Shown one piece after another: positions 1 through 4,382 of a stretch of 5,101 bases of DNA. The notes under the pieces are model-generated. The model made no database searches. It was not told where the DNA came from and was given only the letters and a program-made list of their open reading frames with translations. This DNA is from Nitrososphaerales archaeon TH526 (GTDB lineage Archaea > Thermoproteota > Nitrososphaeria > Nitrososphaerales > Nitrososphaeraceae), in assembly GCA_014523665.1 (NCBI GenBank), contig JAATVR010000120.1, forward strand, positions 1 through 5,101, read 5' to 3'. How positions within the stretch are numbered: position 1 is the first letter of the stretch; each line of letters opens with the position of its first letter. Made by a program: the position numbers and the translations under genes.

Positions 1-10
1 AGCAACTAAA

Positions 11-331
11 ATGCGATTAGATCTAGCTGATTGTATCGAATTCGAAAACGTACTCCAAGAAAGAGTTCAAGAGCTAAATTTAAAGTTGAAAGATTCCAAT
101 AATCTACGCGAATCAGACGTTCTAATAAACGAGATAGATACGCTTGAAAGCATTCTCGGGCGTCTTTCTGATCTTAAATATGGCGACAAAGCACGAGCCA
201 TAGAGATAGCGGAAGCCAACAGCGATTTCAAGCAAGCAATTCGTTTACGAAAACAACTAGTTAAGATTCAAGATATCGAAGATGAAATTAGCGCTCAATG
301 TTCAATTACTAAATCAAGATTGACGTCTTGA
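11..331 (+). CDS. Small helical (coiled-coil) hypothetical protein with a UVR-like segment
   Basis: This 106-residue protein is not assigned to a named family. It is rich in Leu, Glu, Asp, Lys and Arg with no membrane segment, and looks almost wholly helical. Residues about 8-57 have heptad-like hydrophobic spacing, so a coiled coil is likely. Residues about 67-93 (AEANSDFKQAIRLRKQL and following) resemble the UVR helical hairpin of UvrB, UvrC, ClpC and McsA, where an [EA]-x-x-[DE]-[FY]-x-x-A-x-x-LR core is typical. That resemblance is by eye only. The ATG at 11 is the first start visible, but no in-frame stop precedes it, so the true start may lie before the window. The stop codon (329-331) sits inside a hairpin, and the next gene is convergent. 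It may be a cytoplasmic protein-interaction module. The coding call is fairly safe; the function is unknown. Confidence 0.7.
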   Translation: MRLDLADCIEFENVLQERVQELNLKLKDSNNLRESDVLINEIDTLESILGRLSDLKYGDKARAIEIAEANSDFKQAIRLRKQLVKIQDIEDEISAQCSITKSRLTS

Positions 332-333
332 TT
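312..333. terminator. Inverted repeat overlapping the end of the first gene
   Basis: An 8-base inverted repeat (AATCAAGA, 312-319, with TCTTGATT, 326-333) has a 6-base loop and contains the stop codon of the plus-strand gene. It lies in a convergent intergenic region, which suits a transcript 3' end. No strong T-run follows on the plus strand, so calling it a terminator is inference. Confidence 0.4.
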
Positions 334-337
334 GAAC

Positions 338-342
338 AAAAA
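338..342 (-). terminator. Oligo-T terminator for the zinc-ribbon/DUF1059 unit
   Basis: Five A residues on the plus strand read as TTTTT on the minus strand, 28 bases after the stop codon of the zinc-ribbon gene and after the hairpin at 349-368. Archaeal RNA polymerase terminates mainly at oligo-T on the non-template strand, so this is a plausible 3' end for the minus-strand unit. Confidence 0.45.
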
Positions 343-348
343 TCTTAT

Positions 349-368
349 GACAAGATGTATGTCTTGTC
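349..368. terminator. Second hairpin in the convergent intergenic region
   Basis: GACAAGA (349-355) pairs with TCTTGTC (362-368) across a 6-base loop, giving a 7-base perfect stem. It is the second of two hairpins with equal loop size in a 57-base stretch between convergent genes. On the plus strand it is followed by TTTAAAC, and on the minus strand it precedes the T5 tract. It may act as a bidirectional 3'-end element. Confidence 0.45.
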
Positions 369-369
369 T

Positions 370-594
370 TTAAACACATTTCAACAAAAAACTGCAGCTC
401 TCACAGGAGTACACTAATTTATCGAAGCTTGAGTGTAGTCCCATCGATTCATGGCAGCTCGGACATTCAATTTCGTTATCCAGCTCAGTTAACCCCGACT
501 CTTCATCTTGCTCTAGTACACTAGATTCCTCTAATGTTTCGAGAGCTTGATTTTTCTCTGGGGGAACCAGTTTCGTACGGGTTTGTCTAGACAT
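370..594 (-). CDS. Small zinc-ribbon protein
   Basis: This 74-residue protein has two parts. Residues 1-42 are polar and acidic (many Glu, Asp and Ser) and probably disordered. Residues 43-74 contain C44-x2-C47, a 16-residue spacer and C64-x2-C67, the pattern of a treble-clef or zinc-ribbon knuckle pair. A further Cys lies at position 73, next to the C-terminus. The aromatic residue in VYSC before the second knuckle and the hydrophobic tail after it are typical of rubredoxin-like ribbons. The ATG at 594 lies 12 bases after the stop of the DUF1059 gene with no promoter-sized gap, so the two are probably co-transcribed. I see no Shine-Dalgarno site. A zinc-bound adaptor or nucleic-acid/protein-binding role is likely, but no partner can be named. 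The C-terminal ribbon makes the coding call good despite the short length. Confidence 0.75.
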   Translation of the reverse strand: MSRQTRTKLVPPEKNQALETLEESSVLEQDEESGLTELDNEIECPSCHESMGLHSSFDKLVYSCESCSFLLKCV

Positions 595-606
595 ATCTAA
601 TGCTTA

Positions 607-864
607 TCAAAAATGTCTATTATATGCCAGCTGACTTTGTGGTGGGGGAGAGTGGCGTACACGTATATTCTCTAACATTTTCAGTTTCATGCATGTAGTC
701 ATTTCGTCTGGCTTAACTGCATGGTATTCTAACATGTGTAAGATTGTATTGTAAATGACTGTTTCTTCGCTGGTTCCATAAATAGTGCAATTACAGTCGA
801 GCCCGACATCTTCGCAGCGAACACAGAAAAGTGGTTGTATACAATATTCGTATGCTTGGGACAT
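607..864 (-). CDS. DUF1059 family small protein with an extra C-terminal tail
   Basis: This 85-residue protein matches my memory of DUF1059, a family of about 60-residue prokaryotic proteins of unknown function. The diagnostic pattern is present: C17-x3-G21-x-D23-C24, then G30, a helix with H43-x4-H48, and a final helix ending near residue 69. C14, C17, C24 and C26 with H43 and H48 could bind a metal, but this is inferred from residue types. Residues 70-85 (with HSPPPQ) extend past the usual domain end and are encoded by a C-rich stretch that also occurs in the intergenic region at 1001. The ATG at 864 is supported by a TATA-like box centred 26 bases upstream, which implies a leaderless message. 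It is the first gene of a two-gene unit with the zinc-ribbon gene. The domain assignment is confident; the function is unknown. Confidence 0.82.
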   Translation of the reverse strand: MSQAYEYCIQPLFCVRCEDVGLDCNCTIYGTSEETVIYNTILHMLEYHAVKPDEMTTCMKLKMLENIRVRHSPPPQSQLAYNRHF

Positions 865-886
865 TTGATTAATGCAGTAAAATTTG

Positions 887-894
887 TTATATTT
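887..894 (-). promoter_or_regulatory. TATA-like box for the DUF1059/zinc-ribbon unit
   Basis: The minus strand reads AAATATAA here, centred about 26 bases before the A of the ATG at 864. Archaeal TATA boxes lie about 26 bases before the transcription start, so transcription would begin at or next to the start codon. No Shine-Dalgarno sequence is present, which agrees with a leaderless message. The spacing is observed; promoter activity is inferred. Confidence 0.55.
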
Positions 895-953
895 ACAGTG
901 TGATGTATTGTACTAGCAACTACGATCTGTGAAATTCTAAGTGTGTTTGATAC

Positions 954-1043
954 TAATAAAATAGCAACAGTAACTATCGGTAATCAGAGACTCGCTATCC
1001 GTACCCCACTCCCCCGGTCTTTAAGTTACTGCTAATTTTATTA
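954..1043. repeat. 90-base element with 20-22 base terminal inverted repeats (MITE-like or regulatory palindrome)
   Basis: The left arm (954-975) and the reverse complement of the right arm (1024-1043) share TAATAAAAT, then AGC, then AGTAACT, differing only by one inserted T on the right and a short AAC insertion on the left. The 48 bases between are more GC-rich and include GTACCCCACTCCCCC at 1001-1015. No coding sequence overlaps it. It could be a non-autonomous mobile element, a structured RNA (20-base stem with a 48-base loop), or a regulatory palindrome, since the right arm contains the TATA-like sequence of the next gene. The flanks share only the dinucleotide AC, so there is no convincing target-site duplication. 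The inverted repeat is certain; its nature is not. Confidence 0.7.
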
Positions 1044-1044
1044 A
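1035..1044 (+). promoter_or_regulatory. Candidate TATA-like box for the RadA-like gene
   Basis: ATTTTATTAA lies about 37 bases before the TTG at 1077 and 40 before the GTG at 1080. A start site 26 bases downstream would fall near 1066 and leave a leader of about 10-14 bases for either of those starts, or about 47 bases for the ATG at 1113. It lies in the right arm of the inverted repeat, so the element may supply the promoter. Weak consensus match. Confidence 0.35.
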
Positions 1045-1076
1045 CAAAAATTCAAAGATAGTTAACATAAGACAGC

Positions 1077-1385
1077 TTGGTGCGCATCTCTAGTAGACTT
1101 AAAGAAGTAATCATGGAAAAGATCCCAGATATCACTAGCGACATACTTGACAAGTTAAGAAAGCTCAATATTAATTCAGTTTATCAACTAGCCGTCCAAA
1201 GTCCATCTGAACTAGCATTGGGGATTAGTGATGTTTTGGATGTCGAGTTAGCAGCTAAACTCATTGGTAATGCCCGCAGGATTCTGACAGAGAATGAAGT
1301 TTTATCAAGAGAATTTTCAACTGCAGATGATCTGTTGGTTAGACGAAATAATATTTCACGGTATAAGACTGGTTCATCAAATTAA
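1077..1385 (+). CDS. Stand-alone RadA/Rad51 N-terminal (helix-hairpin-helix) domain protein, lacking the ATPase core
   Basis: This 102-residue product looks like the N-terminal domain of the archaeal recombinase RadA. Residues 16-71 fit its helix-hairpin-helix: an IPDIT start, ILDKLRKLNINSVYQLAV, the SPSELA motif, and ISDVLDVELAAKLIGNARR. Residues 80-100 then match the linker into the ATPase core, seen in the family as F-x-[TS]-A-x-[DE]-x-x-x-RR-x-x-I-x-x-x-TGS, here FSTADDLLVRRNNIS followed by TGS. The protein stops two residues later, so the Walker A and B motifs and DNA-binding loops are absent, and nothing RadA-like follows before the next gene. Such a protein could bind DNA or RadA but not hydrolyse ATP. 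It could equally be a truncated radA copy. The start is uncertain: TTG 1077, GTG 1080 or ATG 1113. The ATG still keeps the whole domain and may be the real start. The next gene begins 32 bases downstream. Confidence 0.7.
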   Translation: MVRISSRLKEVIMEKIPDITSDILDKLRKLNINSVYQLAVQSPSELALGISDVLDVELAAKLIGNARRILTENEVLSREFSTADDLLVRRNNISRYKTGSSN

Positions 1386-1393
1386 ATGTAGAA

Positions 1394-1401
1394 GACATAT
1401 A
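1394..1401 (+). promoter_or_regulatory. Possible TATA-like box before the first pentapeptide gene
   Basis: ACATATAG lies in the 32-base gap between the RadA-like gene and the GTG at 1418, centred about 21 bases before that codon. This is slightly closer than the usual archaeal spacing. The gene may have its own near-leaderless promoter or may simply be read through from the gene before it. Weak call. Confidence 0.25.
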
Positions 1402-1417
1402 GCGACTTGACACATTA

Positions 1418-3031
1418 GTGGCCCGTTGTGGATTCAAAACTGATATTCAATATCGTGATGAAAAAACTGGAAAATATGTTCCGTATGTATGTCCAGAACC
1501 AGAAGAAAATATCTTAGACAGCGGATTATGTATATTTCATGATGAAAATTATCTCAAAGATTCTAAAGATAAAGAAGCCAATGAGCAGAACTTAAAAAGA
1601 AAATTTATTGAAAAGCTAGGGAAATCCGAACCGCTGATCTGCGTGGGATACCATCTACCACACATCTCATTCGAAGAGATACATTTTGATAAGTCAATCA
1701 ATTTTTCTGAAGCAGTATTTATGGGGTTGGCTAACTTCTCGAAAGCTCAGTTTAGAGGAGAAGCTAATTTCATTGATGCTCAGTTTAGAGGAGAAGCTAA
1801 TTTCATTGATGCTCAGTTTAGAGGAGAAGCTAATTTCATTGATGCTCAGTTTACAGGAGAAGCTAATTTTGATGGAGCTCAGTTTACAGGAGAAGCTAAT
1901 TTTGATGGAGCTCAGTTTACCAAACAGGTTTATTTCTATAGAGCTCAGTTTACAGGAGAAGCTAATTTCTTAGGAACTCAATTTACAGGAAAAGCTGACT
2001 TCGGAAGAGCTCAATTTACAGGAAAATCTGACTTCAGAAGAGCTCAATTTACAGGAAAAGCCGATTTCTCAATTTCTCACTTTCATGGAGAATTGAGCTT
2101 CAATGATACTACATTTCTAAATAATGCAGAATTTTACCGCTCTAAATTTATTCAAGAAGCTACGTTTGTCAATACTAATTTCCATTCTCGTTCAAACTTC
2201 AATTATGTTGTTTTCAGGGACCCGGAGAATGTCATTTTTCCTAATAATGACTTGTCATTTGTCTCTTTTGCTAATACTGATATAAGCAGAGTAAGATTTG
2301 GCAATATTAAATGGGGTCCTATTGAACCTAATCAGCAAGATATCAAAAAATGGGGTACTGGGATATACCAGAATCAATTTAAGATACTAGAAGAAAGAGA
2401 GACAGAACAGTTACTGACAAGAAAAGAAAGTACGACACAAGCCGTTCCACTAGAAGATGTTCTTGGTGTTTACAGGAATCTCAGAGAAAATTACGAATAT
2501 CGAGTAAGATATGATGAAGCCGGAGAGTTCTTCATAAGAGAAATGGAATTAAAGAGAAATTACGGTCTTATTGGCTCCAGTTCATTGATTAACATCTTCC
2601 GATCGAAATGGAAAATCAAACAGCTTCAAGAGGAAAAAGAATACTATGGAATAGAAAAAAATAACTGGATTGATCGCAACTTATCACTAATTGGCTTATA
2701 TTACCATCTTGCAAGATATGGTCAATCAATCTCCAGACCGGCTTTATTTGGAGTCGGGTTTGTGTTGTTTCCAACATTCATATGGTCAACTCAACCAAAT
2801 GCTGCTGGAGATTTTTCGGTTTATAATATTACAATACCTGAAATGAGTAATTCAACAAATCTTGAGTTAACTTTTGAACGGGGTCTTACTAACTTTCTAC
2901 CTAGTCTCTCTTTCGGGACCGAATTAAATGTAGGATTATTAGATGTTGCTTTTAAAATTGGTGGTGCTGTCACATTTGGTTTGATTATCATAGCTTTAAG
3001 AAGAAAATTTGAGCGGAAGTTTAGACACTAA
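1418..3031 (+). CDS. Membrane-anchored pentapeptide-repeat protein with N-terminal Cys/His cap and C-terminal channel-like module
   Basis: This 537-residue protein has four parts. Residues 1-45 hold C4, C25, C38 and H41 (C-x2-H at the end), a likely zinc-binding cap. Residues 88-263 form sixteen 11-residue repeats with alternating Phe, like AQFRGEANFID, the Pentapeptide_3 type of right-handed beta-helix. A less regular stretch runs to about 296. Residues 346-381 carry a motif I recall from membrane pentapeptide proteins, with VYRNLREN and AGEFFIREMELKR. The end has hydrophobic segments at about 441-457 and 508-527, with a basic C-terminus (RRKFERK). That layout recalls two-helix potassium-channel modules, but the TVGYG filter is absent (SFGTE stands near that place). 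Basic flanks suggest both ends are cytoplasmic. GTG 1418 is the first start after an in-frame TAG at 1400; no Shine-Dalgarno site is seen. Partners are unknown. Confidence 0.88.
   Translation: MARCGFKTDIQYRDEKTGKYVPYVCPEPEENILDSGLCIFHDENYLKDSKDKEANEQNLKRKFIEKLGKSEPLICVGYHLPHISFEEIHFDKSINFSEAVFMGLANFSKAQFRGEANFIDAQFRGEANFIDAQFRGEANFIDAQFTGEANFDGAQFTGEANFDGAQFTKQVYFYRAQFTGEANFLGTQFTGKADFGRAQFTGKSDFRRAQFTGKADFSISHFHGELSFNDTTFLNNAEFYRSKFIQEATFVNTNFHSRSNFNYVVFRDPENVIFPNNDLSFVSFANTDISRVRFGNIKWGPIEPNQQDIKKWGTGIYQNQFKILEERETEQLLTRKESTTQAVPLEDVLGVYRNLRENYEYRVRYDEAGEFFIREMELKRNYGLIGSSSLINIFRSKWKIKQLQEEKEYYGIEKNNWIDRNLSLIGLYYHLARYGQSISRPALFGVGFVLFPTFIWSTQPNAAGDFSVYNITIPEMSNSTNLELTFERGLTNFLPSLSFGTELNVGLLDVAFKIGGAVTFGLIIIALRRKFERKFRH
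1679..2206 (+). repeat. 33-base tandem repeat array inside the pentapeptide gene (16 units)
   Basis: Sixteen in-frame 33-base units each encode one 11-residue repeat. Units 1745-1777, 1778-1810 and 1811-1843 are identical base for base. Units 1844-1876 and 1877-1909 are identical to each other and close to the first three. Units 1910-2074 are partly diverged (a TTTACAGGA core persists in most), and the outer units are conserved only at protein level. Identity including third codon positions points to recent tandem duplication or gene conversion rather than selection on protein sequence. Copy number may vary between strains. Confidence 0.92.
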
Positions 3032-3038
3032 ATGATAA

Positions 3039-3050
3039 ACTTGTACAAGT
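3039..3050. promoter_or_regulatory. 12-base perfect palindrome between the two pentapeptide genes
   Basis: ACTTGTACAAGT is a perfect palindrome. It begins 8 bases after the stop of the upstream gene and overlaps the GTG at 3049. If translation of the second gene starts at the ATG at 3070, the palindrome lies 20 bases before it, just after a TATA-like ATGATAAA (3032-3039). That is a usual position for an archaeal operator. A regulator binding here is inference; a chance palindrome is possible. Confidence 0.3.
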
Positions 3051-4179
3051 GCACTTTGGGGAATTAGCCATGTCAAGTCGACGATTAAAAAATCTTGTAT
3101 CTGAGCATAAGAAAACAGCTATCACTATGATAATCGGTCTAATTGCTGGACCCATTGTTGGCGCTATGCTTGTGGACTACATCAGTATAACTCCAAATAG
3201 GTTAGCTAGAGCATTGGAGAATGGTGATGTAGATCAATTTAACAGTTTGAGAACTCAACTTAAACAACAGATCATATTTGAGAGACTAGATCTTTCGAAT
3301 AAAAATCTAAGTGGAGTAAATTTAAATTCAATAATTATCCTGCATTCTGATCTCTCTAATAGTAATCTCGAGAGTGCACAATTAGAAAATGTTCAGATTT
3401 CTGGTAATCTATCCAACATAAATTTAAGAAACGCCGATCTCTTGAACGCCGACTTAAGAAATACTCATCTAGACCATGCTGATCTTACCTACGCTGATCT
3501 TACTGACGCTGATCTAAGAAACGTGAATCTTGATAATACTAACTTATCGGGTGCTATTTTGTACACTGCCAATTTAGCTTATGCGAATCTTCGCTGGACT
3601 GATATCTCATATGCAAATCTTTTCGGCGCAATTCTTGCCAATGCCAATCTTCGCCAGGCTGATCTAACCAATTCGGATCTTAGCTTCGTTGATCTATCAA
3701 ACGCTTACATGGAAAGTGCGGATCTATCAAACGCTTATCTAGAAAGTGCCGATCTATCAAATTCCATGCTATCTGTGGCCAATTTAACGTATGCTGATCT
3801 CCGATGGGCTGATCTAACAAATGCAAATCTTGTCGGGGTTACTCTTACAGACACTTATCTTTTTGGAGCCGATCTAACTAATGCAAATCTTCACTCTGCC
3901 GATCTAACTGACGCTGATCTTTTCCGTGCCGATCTAACTGACGCTGGTCTTTCTGATTCAACTTTAATAGAAGCTTATCTTACCAATAGCGATCTAACAG
4001 ATGCTTTTCTTTTCGATGCCAATCTGACAGATACTCATCTCGATCTTGCTAATTTGAATGGTTCCATATTCAGTTGTGAGAGTCTGAAAACTGCTAACAC
4101 CACCAATAATACAAATCAAATTCATGTCGTTGAATTTAATATAGATGGAAGCCTGAAAGAAGTCTCAAGTTGCCAATAA
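3049..4179 (+). CDS. Pentapeptide-repeat protein with a single N-terminal membrane anchor
   Basis: This 376-residue protein starts at GTG 3049 or at ATG 3070 (residue 8). I slightly favour the ATG because GGGG lies a few bases before it and a palindrome covers the GTG. Residues 9-22 are basic, and residues 23-44 form one hydrophobic helix. Residues 48-80 are a short helical linker. Residues 81-343 are classic A(D/N)LXX pentapeptides (ADLTD, ANLRW, ADLSN), about 52 repeats or 13 coils of a square right-handed beta-helix. The register slips by one residue at 117-121. The tail (344-376) ends the helix and holds C343 and C375. The basic N-terminus predicts an uncleaved signal anchor with the beta-helix outside the cytoplasm, opposite to the previous protein. 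The 17-base gap suggests one operon. A scaffold or binding role fits the fold, but no ligand can be named. Confidence 0.88.
   Translation: MHFGELAMSSRRLKNLVSEHKKTAITMIIGLIAGPIVGAMLVDYISITPNRLARALENGDVDQFNSLRTQLKQQIIFERLDLSNKNLSGVNLNSIIILHSDLSNSNLESAQLENVQISGNLSNINLRNADLLNADLRNTHLDHADLTYADLTDADLRNVNLDNTNLSGAILYTANLAYANLRWTDISYANLFGAILANANLRQADLTNSDLSFVDLSNAYMESADLSNAYLESADLSNSMLSVANLTYADLRWADLTNANLVGVTLTDTYLFGADLTNANLHSADLTDADLFRADLTDAGLSDSTLIEAYLTNSDLTDAFLFDANLTDTHLDLANLNGSIFSCESLKTANTTNNTNQIHVVEFNIDGSLKEVSSCQ
3691..3780 (+). repeat. 30-base tandem repeats in the second pentapeptide gene
   Basis: Units at 3691-3720, 3721-3750 and 3751-3780 each begin GATCTATCAAA. The first two differ at only a few positions; the third is diverged after the first 11 bases. 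Each encodes two pentapeptides (DLSNAYMESA, DLSNAYLESA, DLSNSMLSVA). A shorter repeat, GCCGATCTAACTGACGCTG, occurs twice at about 3898-3946. These show internal duplication, but older or less homogenised than in the neighbouring gene. Confidence 0.75.
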
Positions 4180-4207
4180 AAATATTGATAGTGGTATACA
4201 TAGAATA

Positions 4208-4260
4208 TTTGACCCACAAGATGGGTTGAGGTATAGCAGATATTCAGACTAATTTTCATT
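4208..4260 (+). terminator. Weak hairpin and T-run after the pentapeptide genes
   Basis: ACCCA (4212-4216) pairs with TGGGT (4222-4226) across a 5-base loop, extendable on both sides by G-T and A-T pairs to about 4208-4229. A TTTT run follows at 4253-4256. This is the first such structure after the stop at 4179 and could end the central transcription unit. Archaeal termination depends more on the T-run than on the hairpin, and the run is short. Confidence 0.35.
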
Positions 4261-4302
4261 AAATTGTATTGTAAAATAACAGTAAACATTAATCTGTAGC
4301 AC

Positions 4303-4310
4303 CAATTAAT
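4303..4310 (+). promoter_or_regulatory. Candidate TATA-like box upstream of the helix-turn-helix gene
   Basis: AATTAATT lies about 77 bases before the ATG at 4383. It is followed directly by the 10-base tandem repeat, so a start site 26 bases on would fall at the end of that repeat. The other TATA-like sequence, TATAAA at 4375-4380, is too close to the ATG to drive it from that codon. Low confidence. Confidence 0.25.
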
Positions 4311-4312
4311 TC

Positions 4313-4332
4313 AGTGATAACAAGTGATAACA
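4313..4332. repeat. Perfect 10-base tandem direct repeat, possible operator
   Basis: AGTGATAACA occurs twice head to tail with no spacer and is followed by AG. It lies in the non-coding spacer 51 bases before the start of a gene encoding a helix-turn-helix protein. A period close to one helical turn would place two identical sites on the same DNA face. Regulation, perhaps autoregulation, is inferred from position only. Confidence 0.5.
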
Positions 4333-4382
4333 AGACCAAAAAAGCTATCTAGTCTTAGTCTTCATCAAATAGTGTATAAATT

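Noticed and set aside
743..755. ATTGTATTGTAAA here also occurs at 4263-4275
   Set aside because: A 13-base AT-rich match within 5 kb is not clearly above chance, one copy is inside a coding region, and the flanks do not extend the similarity.
1386..1417. Possible remnant of the RadA ATPase core after the truncated gene
   Set aside because: In no frame could I see the GGG-x-E-T segment or a Walker A motif in this short gap, and the next gene starts at once.
1686..1973. Open frame of 95 codons on the plus strand inside the first pentapeptide gene, itself repetitive (LSLEEKLIS)
   Set aside because: It is the shifted-frame reading of the 33-base tandem repeats, which stay open because the unit length is a multiple of three. 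The main frame has a recognisable fold and extends far beyond it.
1679..2206. The regular repeat array as a possible CRISPR array
   Set aside because: The units are contiguous with no unique spacers, they have a 33-base period in frame, and they encode pentapeptide repeats.
3266..4050. About 20 GATC sites in under 800 bases
   Set aside because: The density follows from the repeated Asp-Leu codon pair (GAT CTN) in A(D)LXX pentapeptides, so no separate methylation or restriction signal needs to be invoked.
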